Shown piece by piece: positions 41,067 to 49,283 of a stretch of 55,605 nucleotides of DNA. The DNA is from Parvimonas sp. (lineage in GTDB: Bacteria; Bacillota; Clostridia; Tissierellales; Peptoniphilaceae). The stretch is taken from NCBI GenBank assembly GCA_022770425.1, contig JALEHY010000002.1:1-55605 (forward strand), given 5' to 3'. Positions within the stretch are counted from its first letter, which is position 1. The number at the start of each line of letters is the position of its first letter. Under the pieces are notes generated by a model. That model saw only the letters and a program-made list of their open reading frames with translations. It did not search any database and had not been told where the DNA came from. The position numbers and the translations under genes are program-made.

Positions 41067-41891
41067 CTAAAACAATTTTTTAACTTCCTCAATCTTTTGT
41101 AAAGCAAGTTGATATCCCTCTTTGTATAAATCAATTACATCTTGTGTATTCGTTGTAAAAGATTTAAATTTTAACGGATTAACCGGTGCTAAAACTACTG
41201 CTTTATTTTTATTTTCCAAGTCGTCAATAAGATTTAAGGAATTATTATATCTTTCTTTCTCATTACACATTGTTTCTAAAAATTTCGGAAAATCTCTCAA
41301 AGCATTTTTAACTATTTCACTCGGATTTGAATTTTCTCTTCTATATCCTCTATTTTTAGTCAAAACAACTACAAATTTTTCATATCCAAGTTCTATTGCA
41401 CGATCAATAGGATTTGTATTGTACATTCCACCGTCATAATAAGGAATATTATCTATTACTACAGGCTTTGCCATATCAGGTAATGATGATGACGCTATTA
41501 CTCTGTCAATTGCAAATTTCATATCATTTTTATCAGACAAAGAAAAATACCTTACACTTCCATCTAAAAGTGAAACCGCACTTACTTCAAAACTATCCTT
41601 AACATTATATTCTTCAGGCAATGAAAAAACATTCTCCACCATTTCAACTAAATTCAAAGGTTCGGAAGAATTTTTTAAAAGCTCCATATTTTGAGAAAAT
41701 GAACCGAAAAGTTTATTTATATCAAAATTTATTCCCGATGCAAACTCAAATCCGGTAATTGCACCCGCACTAACTCCGATAATATAAGGAAATTCCATAT
41801 TATTTTGTTTAAAACAATCTAAAACACCTTTAGTAAAAGCTCCTCTCATTGCTCCGCCTTCTAAAATTAATGCTATTTTATTACCTTTCAT
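41067..41891 (-). CDS. Patatin-like phospholipase
   Basis: A 274-residue acyl hydrolase of the RssA/YjjU patatin group. The oxyanion loop is EGGAMRGAFTKG, the nucleophile elbow GVSAG (GxSxG), and the catalytic Asp lies in YYDGGMYNTNPID, giving the Ser-Asp dyad. No signal peptide is seen. It leads a five-gene unit with the phosphoesterase, CYTH protein, small membrane protein and HAD hydrolase. GGAGG precedes the ATG, with an extended -10 promoter at 41932-41940. Confidence 0.93.
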   Translation of the reverse strand: MKGNKIALILEGGAMRGAFTKGVLDCFKQNNMEFPYIIGVSAGAITGFEFASGINFDINKLFGSFSQNMELLKNSSEPLNLVEMVENVFSLPEEYNVKDSFEVSAVSLLDGSVRYFSLSDKNDMKFAIDRVIASSSLPDMAKPVVIDNIPYYDGGMYNTNPIDRAIELGYEKFVVVLTKNRGYRRENSNPSEIVKNALRDFPKFLETMCNEKERYNNSLNLIDDLENKNKAVVLAPVNPLKFKSFTTNTQDVIDLYKEGYQLALQKIEEVKKLF

Positions 41892-41931
41892 AATAAACCT
41901 CCGATTTTGTTTTTAATTTATAATTATTAAA

Positions 41932-41940
41932 ATTATATCA
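41932..41940 (-). promoter_or_regulatory. Extended -10 promoter of the patatin operon
   Basis: TGATATAAT on the minus strand, about 45 bp before the patatin start; weak -35. It is divergent from the rpsT promoter, 44 bp away. Confidence 0.6.
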
Positions 41941-41983
41941 TAAATCAAATAATAAATCTAATAAAATATTTTCGAAAAAATAC

Positions 41984-42012
41984 TTGAAATGTTTTTTAAT
42001 TTATAGTATAAT
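41984..42012 (+). promoter_or_regulatory. rpsT promoter
   Basis: TTGAAA (41984-41989), 17-bp spacer, TATAAT (42007-42012), with a strong GAGGAGGTGA site shortly downstream. Confidence 0.87.
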
Positions 42013-42042
42013 ACTAATGTTATTTTTGAGGAGGTGAATCGA

Positions 42043-42315
42043 ATGGCAAATATCAAATCAGCACTTAAGAGAATAGAAGTAACTAAAAGACAAACTCTTA
42101 AAAATAAAAGTAAAAAATCTGAAATCAAAACCTACATTAAAAAATTTCATGTAGCTTTAGATGAAAACAATTTAGAAAATGCTAATGAATTATTAAGAAC
42201 AATAGATAAAAAGCTTAAAAAAGCCACTACAAAGAGTGTTCTTCATAAAAATGCTGCTTCAAGACAAGTAAGCAAATTAAGCAAGAAATTACACCAAGCT
42301 TCTACTCAAGCGTAA
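42043..42315 (+). CDS. rpsT: 30S ribosomal protein S20
   Basis: A 90-residue, very basic helical protein that binds 16S rRNA early in 30S assembly. MANIKSALKRIEVTKRQTL with NKSKKSEIKTYIKKF and IHKNAASRQ-like LHKNAASRQVSKLSKK are diagnostic. ATG at 42043 follows GAGGAGGTGA; the GTG at 42034 is part of that site. It is monocistronic between its promoter and the terminator at 42343-42366. Confidence 0.98.
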   Translation: MANIKSALKRIEVTKRQTLKNKSKKSEIKTYIKKFHVALDENNLENANELLRTIDKKLKKATTKSVLHKNAASRQVSKLSKKLHQASTQA

Positions 42316-42342
42316 TAATGTGTCTGGATCCAACACATTATT
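42314..42342 (+). other. Hairpin just after rpsT, ahead of its terminator
   Basis: AATAATGTGT and ACACATTATT pair over 10 bp around a loop containing the palindrome TGGATCCA. It starts in the rpsT stop codon. It has no T-run and may protect the mRNA 3' end. Confidence 0.55.
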
Positions 42343-42366
42343 GCTCCTTGTTAGGAGCTTTTTTTC
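42343..42366 (+). terminator. rpsT terminator
   Basis: GCTCCT-TGTT-AGGAGC followed by a run of T residues. Confidence 0.9.
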
Positions 42367-42377
42367 TTTTAAAAAAC

Positions 42378-42414
42378 AAAAAGCGACTAAGAGAATTAAT
42401 CCTAATCACTTTTT
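42378..42414 (-). terminator. Terminator of the pilin cluster, active on one strand
   Basis: On the minus strand AAAAAGUGAUUAGG pairs with the complement region over 14 bp using four G-U pairs, followed by a T-rich tail. On the plus strand the same positions give A-C mismatches, so it should fold only in the minus-strand RNA. Confidence 0.7.
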
Positions 42415-42418
42415 AGTG

Positions 42419-43579
42419 TTAATTTATTTTTTCTATATAATATTCATTACTTATTTTTATAAACTTTGTCATTGAAGAACAAACTAAAGGATTAAAATTA
42501 TAGTTCGAAATCAAATCAAGTTTTGAAAACAAAATCCCTTCAATTAAAAACGAAAAATCATTACAGTTTGAATTATTGACAAATATTCCCTTGACAGTAG
42601 GATTAATATTTTTAGTAATAATTTTAGATTCTTCATTTTTTAATAAAATATTCGCATTTAAAGTTTTAACTTCTTCAAAATCAATTATTATCTTATCTTC
42701 AATCGAAATATTAAAAATTTTATCATTTGTTAATTCTTCGGATGATAACAACAAATATCTTTCCGCAAAGTTCTGTTTACTGCAGTTTTTAAATTTATTT
42801 AATTCAAAAAATTTATCTAAATTAAAAAAATTTAAATTTCCAAAATCAAACTCCGAAAAATCTACTTTATCTGTACATTCCAAAATATAGTTTTTCAGTA
42901 AATTTTCAAATACTGAATTTTCAATCAAATATACAGACTTTTTAAAGTCGAAAACTCTAAAATTTTTTTCTGAAAATCCCCCATTTTCTTGACTAAAAAT
43001 TCTGTTTATTAAATTTTTATACTTATTTTTATCGTCAATTTTAAAATAGAAATTTTCTAAATCTAAACCTTCTTCTAAAAACTTATTAAGCTGCGTATCC
43101 AATAAAATATTTTCTATTCTATTTTTATCAACAAATTTAAATTGTAACTTGGAGTTGAATTTTAAATTTGAAAAATTTATTACCGTATCCCGTTGATAAA
43201 AGTGATTTTTCAATTTTCTTTTTGCAAAAATCCCAAACTTATTTAAGTTCTTACTGACAAGTTCGATTTTTATATCTTTATACTTGTCAACAAACTTTTC
43301 AAATGCCTTGCCATTTTTCCAAACAGATATTTCTGTCAAATCTATTTTTTCTCTGATATCTTTTGATGATAATCTTGAATTTACAACATTAAGCATATTA
43401 TTGCTTTTTGAAATCTCGCTAATGCTTATATTTTCCAACTTTCTAAGTAATTTAGATTCACTTGCAAGTTTAAAATTATAACTGTTTAGATATCTGTAAT
43501 ACATTGAAACAGACACAACAACCGTTACTGAAAAAACAATTAAAACTATGGGTAAAATAAATGACTTTTTAACTTTCAT
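42419..43579 (-). CDS. PilX/GspK-like minor pilin-associated membrane protein
   Basis: A 386-residue protein with one N-terminal hydrophobic helix (KSFILPIVLIVFSVTVVVSV, about residues 5-25), the style of PilX or GspK N-termini, and a long hydrophilic external part rich in Asn, Lys and Phe. I see no named domain in the rest. It is last in the pilin run; ATG at 43579 overlaps the end of the preceding pilin gene and has GGAG upstream. A longer ORF reaching 43639 lies wholly within the upstream gene. By position it may cap the pilus tip, as GspK does; that is inference. Confidence 0.65.
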   Translation of the reverse strand: MKVKKSFILPIVLIVFSVTVVVSVSMYYRYLNSYNFKLASESKLLRKLENISISEISKSNNMLNVVNSRLSSKDIREKIDLTEISVWKNGKAFEKFVDKYKDIKIELVSKNLNKFGIFAKRKLKNHFYQRDTVINFSNLKFNSKLQFKFVDKNRIENILLDTQLNKFLEEGLDLENFYFKIDDKNKYKNLINRIFSQENGGFSEKNFRVFDFKKSVYLIENSVFENLLKNYILECTDKVDFSEFDFGNLNFFNLDKFFELNKFKNCSKQNFAERYLLLSSEELTNDKIFNISIEDKIIIDFEEVKTLNANILLKNEESKIITKNINPTVKGIFVNNSNCNDFSFLIEGILFSKLDLISNYNFNPLVCSSMTKFIKISNEYYIEKIN

Positions 43580-44123
43580 CCTTTTCTCCAAACAAATAAT
43601 TAAATTTATCCAACTTATCCATGTAAATGCACTTTTCAATTACCTTACCTTTTGTTGAAAATTTTAAATTTAAACAGTTTCCGGAAAATTCAAAATCAAC
43701 ACTTTCTACATTTTTTATAAGTTTATTTACCCCGTAATCAGTTTTATTTAAAATATCTTTTGATATTCTATCTATATCATAACCTTCTTTGTTTTTCTTT
43801 ATTTTATATTCTATTTTATTAAACTCCGACACGTAGTTATCTCTTTTTTCAAAAAGATAAGAATTGTAAGTATACTTCCACAATATAATCCCATTTGAAT
43901 TTATTTTTATTTTTACGGCATTTGATATTTCATTTTCCATATAATTTATTGCATAATTTATATCCAATAAATTACCGTAGTTTTTTCTTTGATTTATATT
44001 TGTAAAATATGCAGTATAAAACACACTCAAACAAGAAAGGATAATAAGAGATGAAAGTGTTATTGTAATTAGCAATTCTATTAAAGTAAAACTCCTAATT
44101 TTTTTCACAAACATACATTTCAT
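43569..44123 (-). CDS. Type IV prepilin-like protein (ComGF/PilW position)
   Basis: A 184-residue protein with a prepilin leader and helix: KKIRSFTLIELLITITLSSL, with the FTLIE motif (Glu at +5) recognised by prepilin peptidase. The rest is a globular domain with DFEFSGNCLNLKF near the end. Several ATG codons are close together; 44123 is chosen because GAGG lies 9 nt upstream. It overlaps both neighbours. The symbol is left blank because minor pilins diverge too fast for a safe name. Confidence 0.8.
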   Translation of the reverse strand: MKCMFVKKIRSFTLIELLITITLSSLIILSCLSVFYTAYFTNINQRKNYGNLLDINYAINYMENEISNAVKIKINSNGIILWKYTYNSYLFEKRDNYVSEFNKIEYKIKKNKEGYDIDRISKDILNKTDYGVNKLIKNVESVDFEFSGNCLNLKFSTKGKVIEKCIYMDKLDKFNYLFGEKDES

Positions 44124-44436
44124 AAACTTTTTCCTCACCATTTACAATCACAGTAATTTCTACAAAATACATATCATCAAGTTTTTCAAGATTTAATTTA
44201 TATTTTTTCGTATCTATATTAGTTGTAATTTCCCTTTTATTATGTATATTATTTTTTATATTATCTACAACATTTTCAATATCACTGTAAGACATAATTT
44301 CTTTAATATTTTCATTTTTCATTTTAGAAAAATGAATCATAGAAAACAAGAAAGTTGCAGAAATAAGCGATAAAATAGATATTGCAAAGATACATTCCAT
44401 AAGCGTAAATGCCCTATTTTTTCCTCTTAATTTCAT
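44095..44436 (-). CDS. Type IV prepilin-like protein (minor pilin)
   Basis: A 113-residue protein starting MKLRGKNRAFTLMECIFA, a class III signal with FTLME in place of FTLIE and the essential Glu at +5. The mature part is mostly helix and strand (MYFVEITVIVNGEEKVYEMY). Its ATG overlaps the stop of the gene before it (ATGA). It likely enters the pilus or competence pseudopilus as a minor subunit. Confidence 0.8.
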   Translation of the reverse strand: MKLRGKNRAFTLMECIFAISILSLISATFLFSMIHFSKMKNENIKEIMSYSDIENVVDNIKNNIHNKREITTNIDTKKYKLNLEKLDDMYFVEITVIVNGEEKVYEMYVCEKN

Positions 44437-44849
44437 TTTACCTCCACGATATTTAAGTTTGCAGTTGCAGGAGTAATCCTTATATCATAATATTTCCCGT
44501 CACAAAAAAATTTATAAGTATTTCCTTTACTCGGAATCCCATTGGAATTAAATTCTAAACTTAATGTACTTAAAATTTTCAAATATTTACACTTGATTGT
44601 CTTAAAATAATATTTATTTGATTTAACAGTAAATGTATTTGAAGCAGTATCTGAAAAAACAGTAACTGTTTTTTTATGAGTAATTGAATAACTTTTTGCG
44701 TTTGATATACTTTCATATATTAAATTTAATTCTTCTAACGCTAAACTCTTTTTATTGTGTGATAAATTAACTTTGATTACTCCAACTAAAACAGACACTA
44801 TAACAATACAAATTATAAGTTCTATTAAAGTAAATGCCTTTTTAGTCAT
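44433..44849 (-). CDS. Type IV prepilin-like protein (GspH/ComGD-like)
   Basis: A 138-residue protein with leader MTKKAFTLIELIICIVIVSV, then a GspH/FimT-like globular domain (YSITHKKTVTVFSDTASN and LEFNSNGIPSKGNTYKF, where SNGIPS is typical). ATG at 44849 overlaps the stop of the first pilin gene. A TTG at 44873 with GGAG upstream could extend it by eight residues, but would make an unusual leucine-rich leader. No clear site precedes the ATG, so coupling is likely. Confidence 0.8.
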   Translation of the reverse strand: MTKKAFTLIELIICIVIVSVLVGVIKVNLSHNKKSLALEELNLIYESISNAKSYSITHKKTVTVFSDTASNTFTVKSNKYYFKTIKCKYLKILSTLSLEFNSNGIPSKGNTYKFFCDGKYYDIRITPATANLNIVEVK

Positions 44850-45189
44850 CGCTTTCAACAGAAGGAGTAACAACTATATCTCCGTTTTTAATCTTTACAT
44901 TATAAGAATTTCCTGATATTGATTTTGGAAGTTTAGGAATTGATTTAATATATTTTTTCGTAACTAATTCTTCAGTTATATCTTTTTCGTCTACTGAAAC
45001 TTTTTCTTCTGACAAGTATCTAAGACCCGCAGTTTCAAGTACCCTTACATTAGTTGCATGAGCTGTTTTATCGGCTTTAATTCTTGAATTATTGTAACGT
45101 GGAATCGCAATCAAAACAAGAATTGCTAAAATTGCAATAACTATAAGTAACTCAATCAATGTAAATGCCTTTTTTCTTAATTTTTTCAT
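44842..45189 (-). CDS. Type IV pilin (ComGC-like, probable major pilin of the cluster)
   Basis: A 115-residue prepilin: MKKLRKKAFTLIELLIVIAI is a textbook class III signal and assembly helix, with cleavage before Phe and Glu at +5, continuing LAILVLIAIPRYNNSRIKAD. The globular part is short (KSIPKLPKSISGNSYNVKI). It is first in the cluster and most like ComGC or a small major pilin. GGAGG precedes the ATG. No pilus ATPase, platform protein or prepilin peptidase is in the window. Confidence 0.88.
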   Translation of the reverse strand: MKKLRKKAFTLIELLIVIAILAILVLIAIPRYNNSRIKADKTAHATNVRVLETAGLRYLSEEKVSVDEKDITEELVTKKYIKSIPKLPKSISGNSYNVKIKNGDIVVTPSVESDD

Positions 45190-45221
45190 AACAAATCCTC
45201 CGTTAAATTTTCACAAAAAAA

Positions 45222-45240
45222 GTACAGGGACCCCCTGTAC
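45222..45240 (-). terminator. Terminator after the aminopeptidase gene
   Basis: GTACAGGG-ACC-CCCTGTAC with TTTTTTT next on the minus strand. Only about 30 bp separate it from the first pilin start, leaving no obvious room for a pilin promoter. Confidence 0.92.
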
Positions 45241-45244
45241 AAAA

Positions 45245-46480
45245 TTATCTTGACCAATTTCCTTTAGTAAATATATCTACTTCTTCGCCACTTTCAGTTA
45301 TACCTACTATATTTAATGTATCATCACCAACCATAAAATCAACATGAACTAAACTATCATTAACTCCTCTTTCAGATAATTGTTCATCTGTTAAATCCTC
45401 ACTTCCTTGTAAACAAGTAGGATATGCTCTACCCATTGCAAGGTGACAAGAAGCATTTTCATCAAATAATGTTTCAAAAAACATTGTATTTGTATTTGAA
45501 ATAGGAGAATCATAAGGAACCAAAGCTACTTCTCCTAATGACAAAGCTCCCTCATCAGTTTCCAACAATGATTTTAAAACGTCATAACCTTTATTTGCAG
45601 AATAATTAACTACTTTTCCGTTTTTGTACTCTAACATAAACTCATCAATTATATTTCCATTATAATTTAGAGCTTTCGTACTATAAACCACACCATTTAT
45701 TCCATCTTTATGAGGAAGTGTAAACACTTCTTCAGTAGGCATATTTGCAGTAAAATCTACTCCTTTTGAATTGGAACTGCTACCTGCTGCAAGCCAAATA
45801 TGTCCCTTTGGTAATTCAATAGTTAAATTTGTTCCTTTTTCACTATTATATTTCAAATATTTAAATTGCATTTCATTTAAATACTTTGCTCTTGCACTCA
45901 AGTCTTTAATATGTTTTTTCCAATTTTCTACACAATTACCCTCATCAATTCTTGCAGTATAGAAAATTAATTCCCATAATTTATCAACAGCTTCTTTTTC
46001 TTCCAATTCAGGGAAAACTACCTTTGCCCATGCAGGAGTTGATGCTCCGATTACACACCAAGAATTTTTATCTGCCATTAAAGAAGTTGAAAAATATTTC
46101 ATAGCTTTTGAATTAGCAACAGTCATCGCCTTAACTTTATCAATATTTAATCCTTCCAAAGCATTTGGATCATTACCCACAACAGACAAAAACACTGCAT
46201 TTCTATCAACATAATCAGTGTATTGATCAACCGCCCATGCTCTAACGTCAGACAAAGTTTCAACATCTGCATAATTCAATCTATGTCTTGCTAAAATATC
46301 ATCTCTCCACACAACATTTACATCTCCGGCTCCTGCCTTATATGCCTCTTCAGCCAAAACTCTTACAAAATCTTTAGCCTCAACATTTGCTCTAATTACA
46401 ACTAATTGTTTTTCTTGAACATTAGCACCAACTTTAATGATAGTTTCACAATACTTTTGCAATTTTTCTTTAAATTCCAT
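45245..46480 (-). CDS. M29-family metallo-aminopeptidase (AmpS/PepS)
   Basis: A 411-residue zinc or cobalt aminopeptidase, within the M29 length range. VFLSVVGNDPNALEG and the C-terminal catalytic set are present: NMPTEEVFTLPHKDGING, LGEVALVPYDSPIS, FFETLFDENASCHLAMGRAY and SLVHVDFMVGDDTLNIVG, supplying Glu, His and Asp metal ligands. There is no signal peptide, so it trims peptides in the cytosol. GGAGG precedes the ATG, with a promoter at 46519-46547 and a strong terminator after it. Confidence 0.95.
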   Translation of the reverse strand: MEFKEKLQKYCETIIKVGANVQEKQLVVIRANVEAKDFVRVLAEEAYKAGAGDVNVVWRDDILARHRLNYADVETLSDVRAWAVDQYTDYVDRNAVFLSVVGNDPNALEGLNIDKVKAMTVANSKAMKYFSTSLMADKNSWCVIGASTPAWAKVVFPELEEKEAVDKLWELIFYTARIDEGNCVENWKKHIKDLSARAKYLNEMQFKYLKYNSEKGTNLTIELPKGHIWLAAGSSSNSKGVDFTANMPTEEVFTLPHKDGINGVVYSTKALNYNGNIIDEFMLEYKNGKVVNYSANKGYDVLKSLLETDEGALSLGEVALVPYDSPISNTNTMFFETLFDENASCHLAMGRAYPTCLQGSEDLTDEQLSERGVNDSLVHVDFMVGDDTLNIVGITESGEEVDIFTKGNWSR

Positions 46481-46518
46481 GTAAAATTCCTCCGTATAAT
46501 CTCAATTTTTACAACTAT

Positions 46519-46547
46519 ATTTTACATCATTTTTCTTAATTTGTAAA
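46519..46547 (-). promoter_or_regulatory. Aminopeptidase gene promoter
   Basis: TTTACA (46547-46542), 17-bp spacer, TAAAAT (46524-46519) on the minus strand, 39 bp before the ATG. Confidence 0.65.
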
Positions 46548-46556
46548 TAAATTAGG

Positions 46557-47504
46557 TTAAAAAGTAGATTTATATTCATCTAAAACTTTAAAAATTTCGT
46601 CTATATCGTCTAAAGAATTTATAATATTTTTTACTTTATTTGATTCTTTGAAACCCTTTAAATACCACAAAATATTTTTTCTCATTTCACGCACTGCTAA
46701 TCTTTCCGACTTAAATTCCAACTCTAAACGGTAATGTCTTTTTATAACATCTATAACTTCAAATATATCAGGTTCTGTATATTTTTCAGTTAAATTATAT
46801 TCTCTTATTTTTTTAAAAATAAAAGGATTACCAAGTGCTGCCCTACCTATCGCAACTGCATCTACTCCTGTTTGTTCTTTCATTTTAATATAATCCTCAA
46901 CAGAAGTTACATCTCCATTACCAACAACTTTTATCGGAACGTGTTTTTTTAAAGTTTTTATGGACTCCCAGTCTGCATTACCGGAATAAAACATATCTCT
47001 TGTACGTGCATGTAATGTTATCATATACGCTCCTGCCTCAACTATTGCATCTGCAACTTCTAAATAATTTTTATTATTTTCATCAAATCCAAGACGTATT
47101 TTAACACTTACAGGAACTTTTGAATTTTTCACCATAGTTGAAACTATTTTTTTCACTTTTTTAGGTTCTTTCATAAGATACGATCCCTCATGATTTTTTA
47201 CTATCTTGGGAGCAGGACAGCCCAAATTCAAATCAAGTTGATAAATATCATTTCTTAAATTTAATTTGGTAGTTATTATTTCTTCCATAATGTTTTCATC
47301 ACTTCCAAAAACTTGAAGTCCGACAGGTCCTTCTCTTTTATCAATATAAGTTAAAAGTTTAGTATTTTCATTGCTATGATACATCCCTTTAATCGAAACC
47401 ATTTCTGTAAAAGTTAAACTCGCTCCCATCTCGCTTGCCAAAATTCTAAATGCGACATCACTGACACCTGCAAGCGGAGCAAGGAAAATATCTCCATTAA
47501 TCAC
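46557..47504 (-). CDS. dus: tRNA-dihydrouridine synthase (Dus)
   Basis: A 315-residue flavoenzyme that reduces uridines in the tRNA D-loop with FMN and NADPH. FLAPLAGVSDVAFRILASEMG opens the TIM barrel. YQLDLNLGCPAPKIVKNHEGS holds the catalytic Cys, VKIRLGFDE and LHARTRDMFYSGNADWE contact FMN, and VDAVAIGRAALGNPFIF is the phosphate-binding end. It follows coaX by 40 bp; the two are probably co-transcribed, as in many Firmicutes where dus lies beside coaX. Confidence 0.95.
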   Translation of the reverse strand: MINGDIFLAPLAGVSDVAFRILASEMGASLTFTEMVSIKGMYHSNENTKLLTYIDKREGPVGLQVFGSDENIMEEIITTKLNLRNDIYQLDLNLGCPAPKIVKNHEGSYLMKEPKKVKKIVSTMVKNSKVPVSVKIRLGFDENNKNYLEVADAIVEAGAYMITLHARTRDMFYSGNADWESIKTLKKHVPIKVVGNGDVTSVEDYIKMKEQTGVDAVAIGRAALGNPFIFKKIREYNLTEKYTEPDIFEVIDVIKRHYRLELEFKSERLAVREMRKNILWYLKGFKESNKVKNIINSLDDIDEIFKVLDEYKSTF

Positions 47505-47544
47505 AAAATTTATCCTTTCTCTATTTACTGATTATATATTTTAT

Positions 47545-48318
47545 TTAATTATGATTTATAAATTTATAAATTTCTAAAAGTCCATCCAATGTAAGATATT
47601 TGTCTATAATATCAATTTTTTCAATATGTTTTGAAATAAGACTTGCATACCCTCCGGTTGCAACTACTTTATACGAGTCAAAACTCATCTCTTTTGCAAT
47701 CTCATCAATAAGCTTTTCAATAAGTCCAATATATCCGATAACCATACCGCTTCTTATATTATCAACCGTATTTTTCCCAACTACATTGTCCGGCTTATAA
47801 AGTTCAACTTTAGGAAGTTTAGCGGTTTTCATAAACAATGCTTCAGAAGAAATTCCTATTCCGGGAACTATACTCCCTCCTTGATAAACACCGTTATTGT
47901 CAATAACATCAAAAGTAATGGCTGTTCCGATATCTATGATTATAAGAGGAAAGCCATATTTTTTTATTCCTGAAATTGAATTTACAATTCTGTCTGCCCC
48001 TATTGTCTGAGGATTATCATGATTTATCTCAAGACCAAGAACAGAATTATTTTCAACAACTATAGGTTTCAAATTAAGATATCTCTTTATTGCATTTTCA
48101 ATAGAATGCATAACATCAGGAACAACAGATGCAATTATCACATCCTTTATATCCGATTTTTTTATATTATTAGCGTTAAGTATATCCATAATAGAAAGTG
48201 CATATTCGTCACTGGTTTTATTCTTTATTGTACTTATCCTAAAATCACAGACTAAATTTTCATCACGATAAACTCCCAAAACAATATTTGTATTTCCGAC
48301 ATCTATAACTAATAACAT
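47545..48318 (-). CDS. coaX: Type III pantothenate kinase (CoaX)
   Basis: A 257-residue kinase for the first step of CoA synthesis. MLLVIDVGNTNIVLGVY is the ASKHA phosphate-binding start. VENNSVLGLEINHDNPQTIGADRIVN, split across residues 92-118, and LIIIDIGTAITFDVID hold the catalytic Asp. YQGGSIVPGIGISSEALF and VVATGGYASLI complete the fold. ATG at 48318 has AAGGAG 6 nt upstream; a longer ORF begins before the promoter region and is rejected. Confidence 0.96.
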   Translation of the reverse strand: MLLVIDVGNTNIVLGVYRDENLVCDFRISTIKNKTSDEYALSIMDILNANNIKKSDIKDVIIASVVPDVMHSIENAIKRYLNLKPIVVENNSVLGLEINHDNPQTIGADRIVNSISGIKKYGFPLIIIDIGTAITFDVIDNNGVYQGGSIVPGIGISSEALFMKTAKLPKVELYKPDNVVGKNTVDNIRSGMVIGYIGLIEKLIDEIAKEMSFDSYKVVATGGYASLISKHIEKIDIIDKYLTLDGLLEIYKFINHN

Positions 48319-48356
48319 CACTTTCTCCTTAACATAAAAAAAATTTTTGACAACTA

Positions 48357-48385
48357 ATTTTAACATTTTTTACATCTTAATACAA
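48357..48385 (-). promoter_or_regulatory. coaX-dus promoter
   Basis: TTGTAT (48385-48380), 17-bp spacer, TAAAAT (48362-48357) on the minus strand. Confidence 0.6.
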
Positions 48386-48395
48386 GAAAAATAAA

Positions 48396-48421
48396 AAGGT
48401 TTAAGATTACTCCTAAACCTT
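48396..48421 (-). terminator. Terminator of the small membrane protein gene
   Basis: 8-bp stem AAGGTTTA/TAAACCTT with a 10-nt loop, followed by TTTTTATTTTT on the minus strand. Confidence 0.75.
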
Positions 48422-48435
48422 AAAATTATATTATA

Positions 48436-48621
48436 TTATCTTTTCTTTTCCGTAAAATTTAAAAAAGCATAAGAGATAAAAAATCCCAAAGTAAAAAAGA
48501 TAACAAAAACAACAAAATGAATAAGAAGATTTCCTTCCTCACCCGTAAACATTCGAAGAAATAAATCTGCAAATACGCCCACAACAAAACCTACAATAAA
48601 ACTAACTTTTTTCTTATTCAT
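48436..48621 (-). CDS. Small two-helix membrane protein, unknown
   Basis: A 61-residue protein with two hydrophobic segments: KVSFIVGFVVGVFADLFLRM near the N-terminus and IHFVVFVIFFTLGFFISYAF later, with a basic C-terminal tail (NFTEKKR). I recognise no family. ATG at 48621 follows AGGAG by 6 nt; a TTG just before it is unneeded. It has its own terminator. Confidence 0.7.
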   Translation of the reverse strand: MNKKKVSFIVGFVVGVFADLFLRMFTGEEGNLLIHFVVFVIFFTLGFFISYAFLNFTEKKR

Positions 48622-48806
48622 CAAAAACTCCTAAAACATATATTTATCTAAATTTATCCATAAATTATTATACTTAAAACATTACACAATACAATTTTCT
48701 AAATCAGCTTCAAACTAATAAAAAGTTGGTATCTTACAAGCATTTTTTTATAAGCTTCTGTAGAGATTTCTTTAAAGCAAAACAAACCTTATTTAATTAA
48801 AATATA

Positions 48807-49184
48807 CTATTCTCTAAAAGTAATCCCCGTTTTTAATTCTCTTTCGACAAGTATTTTAAGCATTGATTTTCCTTTAGCTAATTCATCTACAAGTTTATCA
48901 AGATATCGAATTTCTCTCAAAAGAGACTCTTCAATTTCTTCAATCCTAACACCACAGATTTTACCGGTAATATTTTTTCGAAAAGGATTTAAATTTGGAG
49001 CATTTAAGAAAAAATCTCCATAAGTTGTTTCGCTCTCAAGCAATTTATTTATTTGGTCTGAATCATACCCCGTTAACCATGTTGTAACTTCATAAACCTC
49101 TTGCATAGTTCTACCTTTTTTCTCCGCCTTAGCAATTAACATCGGATAAACTTTTGAAAAAGCCATATCATAAATTTTATTCAT
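48807..49184 (-). CDS. DUF2200-family protein
   Basis: A 125-residue cytosolic protein that fits the DUF2200 family, whose function is unknown. KVYPMLIAKAEKKGRT, VTTWLTGYDSDQI, FFLNAPNLNPFRKNITGKIC and GVRIEEIEE with IRYLDKLVDELAKGKSM are the family's conserved blocks and extend over the whole protein. ATG at 49184 has AAAGG 10 nt upstream; a TTG at 49193 is too close to that site. It lies downstream of the giant helicase, with a 99-bp gap and no terminator hairpin that I could see, so it may be co-transcribed with it. Confidence 0.85.
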   Translation of the reverse strand: MNKIYDMAFSKVYPMLIAKAEKKGRTMQEVYEVTTWLTGYDSDQINKLLESETTYGDFFLNAPNLNPFRKNITGKICGVRIEEIEESLLREIRYLDKLVDELAKGKSMLKILVERELKTGITFRE

Positions 49185-49283
49185 ATTAATCAAACCTTTC
49201 TTTCCGCTTTACTTCTTTAAAAACTACTAAAACAAAGTTGCTACTACTGCAAACTTATATTTAATCAATTTTGATAAATATTT

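Noticed and set aside
43569..43639. A longer N-terminus for the PilX-like gene (start at 43639).
   Set aside because: The extra 20 residues lie inside the preceding pilin gene, have no pilin or signal character, and the ATG at 43579 has GGAG upstream.
44842..44873. TTG start at 44873 for the second pilin gene, preceded by GGAG.
   Set aside because: It would give a leucine-rich leader unlike prepilin signals; the ATG at 44849 gives MTKKAFTLIEL. Not fully excluded.
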